64,000 nucleotides of DNA from DTYU01 sp040756575 (GCA_040756575.1 JBFLYP010000008.1:1-64000), one strand, 5' to 3'; counted from the first letter of the stretch, positions 35,729-43,306 are shown. Made by a program: numbers and translations. The notes: generated by a model not told the origin, from the sequence alone.

Positions 35729-35739
35729 AGGTGTTATTC

Positions 35740-35976
35740 TCAAGATTTCCGCGGGTTCCACTGGTGGTCGCATTCTTCACAGGCGGCTAAGGGACGCTTG
35801 ACATAGAATAGGAGGCAGCCGAGCCACCAGACGGGGAGCAGGAACCAGAGCAGGGGCAGGAAGAAACCGGCAGCGCCGAGGGCAACCGTGCCGCCAAGGC
35901 TCCAGTAAATAAACTTGTCGTACTGGCCGACGGGAACGATTTTACCGGAGCCGCATTTCGGACAGTTTACGGTCAT
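35740..35976 (-). CDS. Small membrane protein with split zinc ribbon
   Basis: A 78-residue protein. It begins with CPKCGSGKIVP, continues with two hydrophobic segments (about 28-58), and ends with CEECDHQWNP. The two Cys pairs flanking the membrane part could come together as a zinc ribbon. No function can be assigned. It is convergent with the sulfatase fusion (11-base gap) and divergent from the toxin-antitoxin pair. Confidence 0.65.
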   Translation of the reverse strand: MTVNCPKCGSGKIVPVGQYDKFIYWSLGGTVALGAAGFFLPLLWFLLPVWWLGCLLFYVKRPLAACEECDHQWNPRKS

Positions 35977-36028
35977 TGGATACTAAACCTCCGGGGCCTA
36001 TTTCCACCTATTATAACAGAAAGCCTTC

Positions 36029-36101
36029 TTGACCTGCATGAAATTTGTTAGGTTAAAATTTCAGCAGGTTCGTTGCGGACCTATCATTATTATGATATCA
36101 T
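36029..36101 (+). promoter_or_regulatory. Toxin-antitoxin promoter and palindromic operator
   Basis: A -35-like TTGACC (36029-36034) is followed after 18 bases by TTAAAA (36053-36058). Just downstream are overlapping palindromes, TATCAT-TATT-ATGATA (36082-36097) and ATGATATCAT (36092-36101). Antitoxins of this family bind such palindromes to repress their own operon (established). The region is much more AT-rich than its neighbours. Confidence 0.6.
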
Positions 36102-36136
36102 GGGGATAATACTGAAGATAATGGGAGTGGTTGGGT

Positions 36137-36403
36137 ATGCCTGTAATTAGGCCCATCTCCGACTTGCGGAATAAGTTCAACGAGATTACCGAGATTTGCC
36201 ATACTCAGGACGAACCGGTTTTTATCACCCGGAACGGCGAAGGTGATCTGGTGGTGATGAGCCTGGCTCATTATGAGCGGTTGCGGGCTGCGCTCGAATT
36301 ATACCGGAAGTTGGGCGAGGCGGAGGCCGCGGCGGCGGCGGGCGTTACAGGTATAACGCACGAACAAATGATGAAGGTACTACGCGAGCGTATTAATGGA
36401 TAG
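36137..36403 (+). CDS. Antitoxin, Phd/YefM family
   Basis: About 88 residues with the Phd/YefM start PVIRPISDLRNKFNEI and the middle EPVFITRNGEGDLVVMSLAHYERL. The C-terminal part (ELYRKLGEAEAAAAAGVTG) would be the toxin-binding helix. ATG 36137 is preferred to TTG 36131 because GGGAG lies about 10 bases before it. The toxin gene overlaps the last codons, typical for type II modules. Confidence 0.9.
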   Translation: MPVIRPISDLRNKFNEITEICHTQDEPVFITRNGEGDLVVMSLAHYERLRAALELYRKLGEAEAAAAAGVTGITHEQMMKVLRERING

Positions 36404-36701
36404 ATACGAGATAATCTACCTGCCGTCTGCGCAGGGCGATCTTTTGGATATCTTTGACTATGTTAAACGCGACCGACCCGAAGCTGCCAACCGCTTATTA
36501 CAACTGGTTGACGAAGCCATAGGCAGAGTTGCCGACTTCCCGTGGCTGGGACGCGAGCCACGGGACGAACGCCTGCAACAACTGGGCTACCGGATACTGG
36601 TAGTGGACAACTACCTAATTTTTTACGTCGTGAAATCCGGGCACGTGGAAATACGGCGGGTAATTCACGGGCGGCGGCGTTACGAATTTCTTCTCGAGTG
36701 A
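36396..36701 (+). CDS. Toxin, RelE/ParE family
   Basis: A 101-residue protein of the ParE/RelE fold: YEIIYLPSAQGDLLDIFDYV, DFPWLGREPRDERLQQLGYRILVVDNYLIFYVV and VEIRRVIHGRRRYE. ParE-type members poison gyrase and RelE-type members cut ribosome-bound mRNA; the sequence alone does not settle which. ATG overlaps the antitoxin stop by 8 bases. A hairpin with a nine-T run follows. Confidence 0.9.
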   Translation: MDRYEIIYLPSAQGDLLDIFDYVKRDRPEAANRLLQLVDEAIGRVADFPWLGREPRDERLQQLGYRILVVDNYLIFYVVKSGHVEIRRVIHGRRRYEFLLE

Positions 36702-36726
36702 TTTTGGACTACGAGAAGGAATGCTG

Positions 36727-36751
36727 AAAACGCCGTACGCCGTTTTTTTTT
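36727..36751 (+). terminator. Likely terminator after the toxin-antitoxin pair
   Basis: AAAACG (36727-36732) pairs with CGTTTT (36741-36746) around an eight-base loop, with nine consecutive T at 36743-36751. The stem is short but the T-run is the longest near a gene end in this window. Confidence 0.5.
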
Positions 36752-36754
36752 AGG

Positions 36755-36969
36755 AGTCGTTCACGACTACAGTCGCCACCGGAAATGAAAATACGGACCC
36801 GTAAGCATGTTACTTAGATGCGGTAGTGTAGCATAAACGGAGCGCGGCGAGAAGCGAGCAGAGCGCGGAAGGCGCAGCCGGACAGGCCGGAGCGTAAACA
36901 AAAGTACGTGAGGACCCGGACGCCGAGCGTGACGAAGCATTGTACCGTTTATCGCCACGCCCAACGGGA
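36755..36969. repeat. Mosaic interspersed repeat with alternative hairpins
   Basis: Begins with AGTCGTTCACGACT (36755-36768) and CGACTACAGTCG (36764-36775), two overlapping hairpins that cannot form together, then CGCCACCGGAAATGAAAAT. It continues as the body seen at 9614-9949: GACCCGTAAG, CTTAGATGCGG, GCGCGGCGAGAAGCGAGCAG, GAAGGCGCAGCCGGAC and ATCGCCACGCC. It joins the two repeat families of this window in one copy. No gene is encoded. Confidence 0.6.
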
Positions 36970-37189
36970 GGCCTGAATAATCCGCCCGGTGCAAAGAATC
37001 GTTCTTTACCCCTGCCTTTAACCGCCCAATTGCCTGCGGGAGCCGCCGGGGTTATAATTTGCTCAAACAGTCAGGAAAAAAAGGTTTTTTCGCCGGCCTG
37101 CATCTCACTGCTTGCGTACAGAGCCGGCTTAGCCTCTCCGTCGGCTCGGGCCCCCGGCGTCAACGACCGTTTGAGGAGGTTTTAATTCC
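36970..37189. other. Remainder of the gap upstream of the DegT-like gene
   Basis: Between the mosaic repeat and 37190 I see no gene, promoter with both boxes, or terminator. The ribosome site TTGAGGAGG of the DegT-like gene lies at its end. Confidence 0.4.
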
Positions 37190-38434
37190 TTGCCGGAAAA
37201 CCAGCCGGAAAGATTAAAAACAGCGGATCAGGCAGCCATCGCGGGCGGTAAACCGGTCCGGGAAAAGCGCTTGCCTTTCAACCAGCCGGATCTTAATCCG
37301 GCCGACGCGGAACAGGTGGCGGCGGTGGTCAGGAGCGGCCGGCTTGCCGCCGGGCCGAAGGTGCGAGAATTTGAGGAGCGCTTCGCAGCACTGGTAGGGG
37401 TGCGTTACGCAGTGGCGGTATCCAGCGAGACGGCGGCGTTGCACGCGGCTTACTATGCGGCCGGGATCAGCCGGGGGGACGAGGTGATTGTATCACCTTT
37501 CGTTTCGCCGGCGGTCGGCAGTGCGCTTCTTTATCTCGGGGCGAAGCCGGTTTTTGCGGATGTGGACGAGCGAACCTTGAAGATCGATCCGGTCGAGATC
37601 GAGCGGAATGTAGCTGAAAATACTCGTGCAGTTGTTGTCTCCCACTTTGCCGGTTTCCCGTGTGATATCGAGGCGGTTCTGGCGGTGGCTCGGAAGCACC
37701 GCCTTACCGTAGTGGAAGATGCGACGGAGGCGCTCGGTGCATTTTACCGGGGTAGGCCGGTAGGTAGTTTTTCTGTTACGGCGGCTTTCGGTTTCCAGCC
37801 CGGTGCGGCGATCACCACCGGGAAGGGTGGGATGGTGGTTACCGATAACGAGGATGCGCACGGATGGTTAAGGCTTTTTGGGGACCAGGGAATTGTCCGG
37901 GATATTGCGCAGTTAGTAAGAATAGAAGGCCCCTGGCATTATGAAGTACAGGAATTAGGGTACGACTACCGGCCGACCGAAATGCAGGCGGCCTTGGGAC
38001 TCTCGCAGTTGTCAAGGCTTGAAACCTTACTTAAACGGCGGAGGGAAATCGCGGCGCGTTACAACGAGGCTTTCGCTGACCTCCCATACTTAGAAACCCC
38101 GTACACTTCGCCGGATAGCGAGCCGGCCTGGAACCTGTACGTGCTGAGGCTTAACCTTGAACGGTTGCGGGCCGGCCGCCGTGAGATTTTCCTGGCGCTT
38201 CTGGGGGAAGGCATCAGCGTCGGGGTGCATTACCTGCCGGTTTACCTGCACCCCTTATACGGGTGGCTCGGTGACCCGACGGTCTGCACTTTACACCAGG
38301 GACCCCCGTGCCCCAAGGCAGAAGCCGTTTACCGGCGCCTTATCACCTTACCGCTTTACCCCAAGATGAGCGACGCGGACGTGGAAGACGTTATAACTGC
38401 AGTGCGGCGGGTGTTAATCTACTTCGCCAAATAG
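37190..38434 (+). CDS. DegT/DnrJ/EryC1/StrS family protein lacking the PLP lysine
   Basis: A 414-residue protein. The fold is clear: GRLAAGPKVREFEERFA, VSSETAALHAAYYAAGI, DEVIVSPFVSPA, FADVDERTLKIDP, VEDATEALGA and the C-terminal YLPVYLHPLYG. In this family a lysine in a motif like FSFHPTKNITTGEGG forms the PLP Schiff base. Here the segment reads FGFQPGAAITTGKGG, so Ala206 (codon 37805-37807) replaces the lysine. TTG start follows GAGGAGG. It may be a dehydratase-like or non-catalytic member, or a regulator. Placement suggests nucleotide-sugar or glycan metabolism. Confidence 0.88.
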   Translation: MPENQPERLKTADQAAIAGGKPVREKRLPFNQPDLNPADAEQVAAVVRSGRLAAGPKVREFEERFAALVGVRYAVAVSSETAALHAAYYAAGISRGDEVIVSPFVSPAVGSALLYLGAKPVFADVDERTLKIDPVEIERNVAENTRAVVVSHFAGFPCDIEAVLAVARKHRLTVVEDATEALGAFYRGRPVGSFSVTAAFGFQPGAAITTGKGGMVVTDNEDAHGWLRLFGDQGIVRDIAQLVRIEGPWHYEVQELGYDYRPTEMQAALGLSQLSRLETLLKRRREIAARYNEAFADLPYLETPYTSPDSEPAWNLYVLRLNLERLRAGRREIFLALLGEGISVGVHYLPVYLHPLYGWLGDPTVCTLHQGPPCPKAEAVYRRLITLPLYPKMSDADVEDVITAVRRVLIYFAK

Positions 38435-38440
38435 TTTTAA

Positions 38441-38466
38441 GGAGGCCCCGGGGTTCCGGGGCCTCC
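38441..38466. terminator. Bidirectional hairpin between convergent genes
   Basis: GGAGGCCCCGG (38441-38451) and CCGGGGCCTCC (38456-38466) form a perfect 11-bp stem with loop GGTT, between the convergent stops of the DegT-like gene and the stalk-protein gene. T-runs are weak on both sides (TTTT at 38435-38438 would serve only as A on the other strand). Confidence 0.6.
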
Positions 38467-38496
38467 ACTGCCGGCGACGCAGTTAACGCGCCGCCG

Positions 38497-39330
38497 TTAG
38501 TTGATCACCACCGTTTGGGCGTCTTGGATCCAGGTGACATTCCCGCCAAGATGCTCCATTACAAAACGGAGCGGGACCATGGTTCGCCCGTTGGTAACGG
38601 CGGGCGGGACGTCGAGTTTAACCTCCTTCCCGTCTATCTTAGCCTGCGGCATGTTGACCACGAGAACGATGACTTTTTCACCCTTCCTGATGGTTATGGT
38701 GCGCGTTTTCGGGTCCCAGTTGACGTCTGCGCCAAGCTTTTCGGCAACTGCCCGGATGGGCATCAACGTCCGCGCCCGGACAATTTGGGGCGGCACGTCG
38801 AAGGCCAGCTTTTCCCCGTGGGCAAAAACGATTACCTGCTCGTTATGCTGTTCCCGCCAGAGCTTGGCAAACTCCTTGTAAGCTTCTTTATCCTGCGGGT
38901 TATCGTAGATCATCTCGGCTACGGTCGCGGCAGCTTCCTCTTCGTCTGCACACATTGCCTTCAACTCTTCCCAGAGGGCAAGCCGGGCAGCCGGGTTTTT
39001 AACCCTGGCACGGATCTTTTCGCGCAGCAGCCTGGCTTCACCTTTGTTTTTAACCTTCGCTTTCATCTCGGTACGGATTTTCTTCACGTCGTTATCTTCA
39101 TCTCCGTAGACGTCTTCGTCAACGCCATCTTCATCTTGGTTCTGGTAGACGTCTTCGTCAACGCCATCTTTATCCTGGTTCTGGTAGACGCCGGTGCAAG
39201 TACTATCCTGGTAGGTACAATCGCAGGTCGAACTTGAACAGCTATTCCCGGTTGGGCCGGCCCAAGCAAGGATGGCGTAAGTAAGCGTGAGAACCGCTAC
39301 GGCAACCGCAATCATTATTGTTTTACGCAT
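38497..39330 (-). CDS. Secreted protein with acidic repeats and copper-amine-oxidase-like stalk domain
   Basis: 277 residues. An N-terminal signal peptide (KTIMIAVAVAVLTLTYAILAWA) is followed by a Cys-rich stretch (CSSSTCDCTYQDSTC). Two copies of a 13-residue acidic unit VYQNQDKDGVDED come next (about 48-73), then VYGDEDND. A charged helical part follows, and at the end a domain of the copper amine oxidase N-terminal type: LMPIRAVAEKLGADVNWDPKTRTITIRKG and MVPLRFVMEHLGGNV. This last domain is common in cell-surface proteins of Clostridia. AGAGAGGAGG precedes the ATG. Confidence 0.85.
   Translation of the reverse strand: MRKTIMIAVAVAVLTLTYAILAWAGPTGNSCSSSTCDCTYQDSTCTGVYQNQDKDGVDEDVYQNQDEDGVDEDVYGDEDNDVKKIRTEMKAKVKNKGEARLLREKIRARVKNPAARLALWEELKAMCADEEEAAATVAEMIYDNPQDKEAYKEFAKLWREQHNEQVIVFAHGEKLAFDVPPQIVRARTLMPIRAVAEKLGADVNWDPKTRTITIRKGEKVIVLVVNMPQAKIDGKEVKLDVPPAVTNGRTMVPLRFVMEHLGGNVTWIQDAQTVVIN
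39106..39189 (-). repeat. 39-bp tandem repeat inside the stalk-protein gene
   Basis: The unit starting GTAGACGTCTTCGTCAACGC begins at 39106 and again at 39145, with a third partial start at 39184, a period of 39 bp. It encodes VYQNQDxDGVDED. The Asp-rich DxDxDxD spacing recalls calcium-binding loops (inference). Such exact spacing favours copy-number variation by slippage. Confidence 0.8.
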
Positions 39331-39621
39331 AAGTGACTGCCTCCTCTCTCAAATAATGCTAACTGCGCCGCCCATCAGTCTGTTGGCACACCGATGCGAA
39401 GGTTTGCAGATTCGCCGCGGAGCTCTCATCCCTCCTTTCCTGCCTTCTATTTCTTTAGTAAGTCCTTCGGCACATTTTTCTGGGGGTTAAGGACGAAAAT
39501 GGGAAAAAGGTCCTGGTGCCAGGGGGCCAAATAGCCCCTAAGTACCATACGTCCAGTCGGAATTTACCGGAAGACTGCAACCAAGATATCAAGACCGGTT
39601 GCTTTTGCGCCGATTAAAATT
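39331..39621. other. Upstream region of the stalk gene, unassigned
   Basis: No gene is supported. Small hairpins occur, for example CCTGGTGCCAGG at 39511-39522. I looked for a c-di-GMP or other riboswitch on both strands and did not recognise one. Confidence 0.35.
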
Positions 39622-39639
39622 ATGGGTTATTTGAGACCA

Positions 39640-39858
39640 ATGCACGAAAGGGTGGTTTTTGCGCGGCTCTCCGAAAGCACTCTGTCTATGGTAGTGATTC
39701 TGCTCCTCCTGTTCTTCTTGCCGGCAGTGTTTGGGGCTACTGCGGCACCGGTAACTTCGGGAACTTTGTACGCGGTAAGCACCCTGCCGGTAACGGGCAA
39801 AATCAGTGCTTTTAACAGGATGCTCGTGCTAAGCTATCCCAAGAACAATGTGCTGTAG
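39640..39858 (+). CDS. Possible small hydrophobic protein
   Basis: A possible protein of about 72 residues, from ATG 39640 (ATG 39622 is an alternative), with one hydrophobic segment LSMVVILLLLFFLPAVFGATA that could be a signal peptide or membrane anchor. No strong ribosome site and no family match. A hairpin terminator-like structure follows its stop, which slightly favours it being real. Confidence 0.3.
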   Translation: MHERVVFARLSESTLSMVVILLLLFFLPAVFGATAAPVTSGTLYAVSTLPVTGKISAFNRMLVLSYPKNNVL

Positions 39859-39871
39859 AATATATCCTCCG

Positions 39872-39907
39872 TGACCGGAAAGGGCCATTTCTGGTCATGG
39901 TTTATTT
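39872..39907 (+). terminator. Terminator-like hairpin before the fla/che operon
   Basis: TGACCGGAAA (39872-39881) pairs with TTTCTGGTCA (39888-39897, one G-T) around GGGCCA, followed by TGGTTTATTTTT. It would isolate the fla/che operon from upstream transcription. Confidence 0.6.
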
Positions 39908-39910
39908 TTC

Positions 39911-39957
39911 GACAAAATTTTTTTGTCTATGCAGGAATTGGAGGAACGTTGTATAAT
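39911..39957 (+). promoter_or_regulatory. Possible sigma-A promoter of the fla/che operon
   Basis: TATAAT at 39952-39957 is a perfect -10 hexamer, 80 bases before the flgB start, in an AT-rich stretch. No clear TTGACA lies 17 bases upstream. A perfect palindrome GACAAAA-TTT-TTTTGTC (39911-39927) sits where an operator or activator site could be. The operon of about 23 kb has no other obvious entry point. Confidence 0.4.
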
Positions 39958-40036
39958 ATAGAGAAAATAATCAAAATATGTCGAAACCCAACCCTTCAAA
40001 AAATGGTTTGGGTAGCGGCTGATGGGGGTGCCCTGC

Positions 40037-40438
40037 GTGAGCATCTTTAACGATCCGGTCAAGGTGGCCCTCGCCAAAACGCTCGACGCCGCCGCCCTGC
40101 GGCAGCGCGTTATTGCGGATAACATAGCCAACGTCGACACGCCGGGCTTCAAGAAGTCTGTTGTTCGTTTTGAGGAGTTCCTTCATAGTGCATTGAAAAC
40201 AGGCGCTTTGACCTTAAAGATTTCGCATCCCCGTCACATAACGGTAAACGATCCATCTTCCGTAAAGCCCAGGGTAGAGCGTGTTGAAACCCCATCACTG
40301 CGTACCGACGGCAACAACGTCGACGTGGAGGAAGAAATGGTCAACCTTGTGACTAATACCGTTGGATACCGGGCGGCGGTGCATTTTTTAGGCGGAAAGT
40401 TCGCAAAGCTCAGGTATGTCATCTCCGGGGGAAGGTAG
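40037..40438 (+). CDS. flgB: Flagellar basal-body rod protein FlgB
   Basis: About 133 residues; proximal rod subunit. It has the rod signature ALAKTLDAAALRQRVIADNIANVDTPGFKKS and a C-terminal VNLVTNTVGYRAAVHFLG. GTG 40037 (MSIFNDPVKV) is chosen because GGGGGTG lies about 8 bases upstream and it fits the family N-terminus; an ATG at 40022 adds five residues. First gene of the fla/che operon. Confidence 0.93.
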   Translation: MSIFNDPVKVALAKTLDAAALRQRVIADNIANVDTPGFKKSVVRFEEFLHSALKTGALTLKISHPRHITVNDPSSVKPRVERVETPSLRTDGNNVDVEEEMVNLVTNTVGYRAAVHFLGGKFAKLRYVISGGR

Positions 40439-40447
40439 GTGAAATAA

Positions 40448-40864
40448 GTGCGTCTTTTCGATACTTTTGCGATAAGCGGGTCCGGTTTGACAAGTCAACG
40501 ATTGCGTCTCGATCTCATCGCAAATAACATTGCCAACGTGCATACCACTCGTACTGAGGGTGGAGAACCGTACAAGCGGCTCGTTCCGGTTTTTGCCCAG
40601 CGGCTGGCAATGGTGAAAGGCACCCCCGAAGGAGCAGGGGTTTCCGTAACCGCAATTCTGAGGGACGAAGGCCCGCCGCGGCTGGTTTATGAACCGGGTC
40701 ACCCTGATGCGGACGAGAATGGGTTTGTAAGATATCCCAATATCAACATGGCCAATGAGATGGTGGACATGATCGGTGCAAGCCGGGCCTACGAGGCCAA
40801 CGCAACCGTTATCGAGGCTGCGAAGGACCTTGCGGAAAAAGCACTGGAGATAGGCAGGGGGTAA
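40448..40864 (+). CDS. flgC: Flagellar basal-body rod protein FlgC
   Basis: A 138-residue rod subunit: FDTFAISGSGLTSQRLRLDLIANNIANVHTTRTEGG and the C-terminal YPNINMANEMVDMIGASRAYEANATVIEAAKDLAEKALEIG. GTG start, 9 bases after flgB. Length is normal for the family. Confidence 0.95.
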   Translation: MRLFDTFAISGSGLTSQRLRLDLIANNIANVHTTRTEGGEPYKRLVPVFAQRLAMVKGTPEGAGVSVTAILRDEGPPRLVYEPGHPDADENGFVRYPNINMANEMVDMIGASRAYEANATVIEAAKDLAEKALEIGRG

Positions 40865-41061
40865 CGTAAAAGAGCGGTTCAGCCAAATTCGCCGGGAGTA
40901 AACTTGATCATGCCTGTATGTTAGCGGAGGATAGGAACCCGTAGGCCAAAAGAAAGATGCGTACGAGAAGCGAGCCGTGAGAAGTTGGAAGCAGGATAAC
41001 CTCTTACCGCTAATAAGCCGGGCGAAGTTTTGTAACAGTCTCTTGGAGGGGGGAGGAGTCA
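40865..41061. other. flgC-fliE gap with repeat fragments
   Basis: A 197-base gap inside an operon that is otherwise tightly packed. It contains fragments such as GGAACCCGTAGG and ACGAGAAGCGAGC that resemble the mosaic repeat at 36755-36969. Nothing else is recognised. Confidence 0.4.
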
Positions 41062-41346
41062 ATGGAGGTTACCAGAGCCGGATTGGGTATGTTGCTCCCG
41101 GAGGCGAGGAGGGGGCAAAGCAGCGCGGATACCTTCGGTGAGGTTTTAAACCGGATGATTAATGAGGTGAACGCTGCTCAGGTAAAGGCGGACGAGGCGG
41201 TAAAAGGCTTTTTAACCGGCGAAATTCAGGATTTACAGCAGGTTGTTATAGCCGGCGAGGAAGCGAGGTTAATGCTTGAGCTGGCCGTCCAGGTACGGAA
41301 CAAATTAGTTGAAGCCTATCAAGAGATTTCACGCATGCAGATTTAG
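41062..41346 (+). CDS. fliE: Flagellar hook-basal body protein FliE
   Basis: 94 residues; joins the MS ring to the rod. The C-terminal half is characteristic: AVKGFLTGEIQDLQQVVIAGEEARLMLELAVQVRNKLVEAYQEISRMQI. ATG 41062 follows GGAGGGGGGAGGAG. Downstream lies a 421-base gap before fliF. Confidence 0.95.
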   Translation: MEVTRAGLGMLLPEARRGQSSADTFGEVLNRMINEVNAAQVKADEAVKGFLTGEIQDLQQVVIAGEEARLMLELAVQVRNKLVEAYQEISRMQI

Positions 41347-41767
41347 GTTTCCCGAAAGGCCTGTGCAGATGGGTGAGGCAACCGCAGGTAAAACAGAAGA
41401 CCCGACGGTTTGCAAGGAGCCGTGATGAAAGGAAATCGCATTGAGCGGTTTCCTTGCAGTCTTTAACATTTTAACTGGAGCAAACGTTCTAAGAAGTCGT
41501 TGCACCAACTTCCTTGAGCACAGGTCTTAAGACTTTCGTAGGCTTGCTGTATTTATGCTGCCGGCGTCTTAGAAACCTTAGAAACGGGGATGCGAAACAG
41601 GTTCCATGGTGTCCGGGCTCCTAAGAACCGGGGACAAACTGATCTCTACGACCGTCTGACATCGGCTTAAATGAAGAATCGCGCCGAGTGATTTCCACGA
41701 GTTCCAACTTCCGACGTCCGACGTCCGATGTCCGACATCGGACATCTGAACTGGGGGTAGGTACAAA
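41347..41767. repeat. fliE-fliF gap with long hairpin and ACGTCCG tandem repeat
   Basis: TGCAAGGA (41411-41418) and TCCTTGCA (41451-41458) enclose a nested structure (GGAAATCGC...GCGGTTTCC), with no T-run. At 41705-41751 CCGACGTCCGACGTCCGATG and its variants repeat with a 7-8 base period and end in a palindromic CCGACATCGG, 20 bases before the fliF TTG. No gene is supported in this 421-base stretch. Confidence 0.55.
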
Positions 41768-43279
41768 TTGAACCCGCGTGACCTGCTGGCTCAACTCAAG
41801 CGTCGCTGGCAGGCCTTCAACGCGACGCAAAAAGCTGCTGTTGTACTGGCGGGTGCCGGTCTTATTGCAGGTGTTTTCTATCTACACACCGTATTGGTGC
41901 AGCTCAGCTATGCACCGCTCTTCAAGGGGTTAAGCGCTGAGGACGCCGGGGTTATTGTTCAAAAGCTTGAAGAGATGAAGATCCCGTACCGTTTAACGGA
42001 CGGGGGGAGTACGATCGTCGTCCCCAAGCGGGAGGTCTACAAGACCCGGGCGAACTTAGCGGCGAGCGGTGCTCTCACAAGCGGCGGCAGCGGGTTCGAG
42101 CTCTTTGACAAAACCAGGTTGGGGGTAACCGATTTTGAACAGCAGGTGAATTACCAGCGGGCGTTACAGGAGGAGCTGCGGCGGTCCATTGTTCAACTTG
42201 ACGAGGTGGAGCAGGCGCGTGTGCACCTGGTTATCCCGCGGAAAAGCCTCTTTATCGAGGAACAGCAAAAGCCGTCGGCTTCCATAGCGGTTAAGCTGAA
42301 ACCCCTGGCTCATTTGAAACCCGCCCAAGTAGAAGGGATAGTGGCGCTGGTTTGCGGTGCAGTTGAGGGACTTAGGCCCGAAGACGTGCATGTGATTGAT
42401 ATGGCCGGCAATGTTCTTAGCGATTCGGTTACGGCCAGCACGCAGGCCCGTGCCGTTAAGACCTTGCATGACCTTGAGCGTGCTTACGAGCAGGAACTTG
42501 AAAGACGGATAACAGGCGTCTTGACTAAGATTCTTGGCCCAGATAAAGCAGTGGCCGTAGTAAGTGCCGATTTTGACTTCAGCGAGCAGGAAACTGTTAC
42601 CACCATTGCTTATGGCGAACCGGTCGTCGTCAGCGAGCAGACCCTTACCGAGCAGAACAGTGCCGGTGCTGCGGCGGGGGTTCCCGGCACCGGTTCCAAT
42701 CTGGTCCCGACTTACCCTTCAGTAACAGCAGAAGGGCAGGGATATTCGCGGCAGGAAGTGACGCGGAATTACCAGGTGGGCCAGCGAGAGGAAAAGGTTA
42801 TTGAAGTTCCTGGAAGGCTCAAGCGCCTTGTGGCATCGGTGGTGGTTGACGCCCAGCTGAACCTGGCCGCTGTTAAACGTATCGAGAACGTGGTGGCGGG
42901 TGCCATCGGCTATAATGCAGAGCGGGGCGATGAGATTCAGGTAGCCAGTATGGCCTTTGACAAAAGCTACCAGAAAAAGATAGAGGCGGAAATGGCTGCC
43001 GCTGAAGCTAAAGCAAAGAAAGAGGCGCAGCGAGACCGGGTTCTGACACTTGTGAAACAAGGAGTGATTGGACTTGTAATACTCGTTTCCCTGCTGCTTG
43101 TTATCCGGTGGTTGGGTAGAGTCAGGCCGGCCGCGCCGAGAATCGAGGAGGTTATTCCTGTCCATGTAAGTGTTCCGCCTTCCCAAAAGGACGAGCGCTT
43201 TGAGAAGGTCAAAGAGACAGCGCAGAAGAAACCGGAAGAGGTAGCCGATATCATCCGGGCTTGGCTTTCGGAGGAGTAA
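41768..43279 (+). CDS. fliF: Flagellar MS-ring protein FliF
   Basis: A 503-residue membrane protein that forms the MS ring on which the export gate and C ring assemble. The first membrane segment is KAAVVLAGAGLIAGVFYLHTV (about 22-42), then YAPLFKGLSAEDAGVIVQKLEEMKIPYRLT and LGVTDFEQQVNYQRALQEELRRSI. The second membrane segment is near 430-450 (VIGLVILVSLLLVIRWLG), followed by the FliG-binding tail. TTG start after GGGGGTAGG. All expected regions are present. Confidence 0.96.
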   Translation: MNPRDLLAQLKRRWQAFNATQKAAVVLAGAGLIAGVFYLHTVLVQLSYAPLFKGLSAEDAGVIVQKLEEMKIPYRLTDGGSTIVVPKREVYKTRANLAASGALTSGGSGFELFDKTRLGVTDFEQQVNYQRALQEELRRSIVQLDEVEQARVHLVIPRKSLFIEEQQKPSASIAVKLKPLAHLKPAQVEGIVALVCGAVEGLRPEDVHVIDMAGNVLSDSVTASTQARAVKTLHDLERAYEQELERRITGVLTKILGPDKAVAVVSADFDFSEQETVTTIAYGEPVVVSEQTLTEQNSAGAAAGVPGTGSNLVPTYPSVTAEGQGYSRQEVTRNYQVGQREEKVIEVPGRLKRLVASVVVDAQLNLAAVKRIENVVAGAIGYNAERGDEIQVASMAFDKSYQKKIEAEMAAAEAKAKKEAQRDRVLTLVKQGVIGLVILVSLLLVIRWLGRVRPAAPRIEEVIPVHVSVPPSQKDERFEKVKETAQKKPEEVADIIRAWLSEE

Positions 43280-43306
43280 AGAGCCTTACGAGGCGGGGTG
43301 GGGACC

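Noticed and set aside
39331..39500. Possible riboswitch upstream of the stalk gene
   Set aside because: Small hairpins only; no c-di-GMP, cobalamin or other conserved core recognised.
39589..39616. TCAA-N16-GCCGATTA ahead of the small hydrophobic frame
   Set aside because: The -10 is good but the -35 is off, and it ends only 6-24 bases before the possible starts; not called a promoter.
41700..41755. CRISPR array
   Set aside because: Repeat unit of 7-8 bases, degenerate and without spacers; not a CRISPR.
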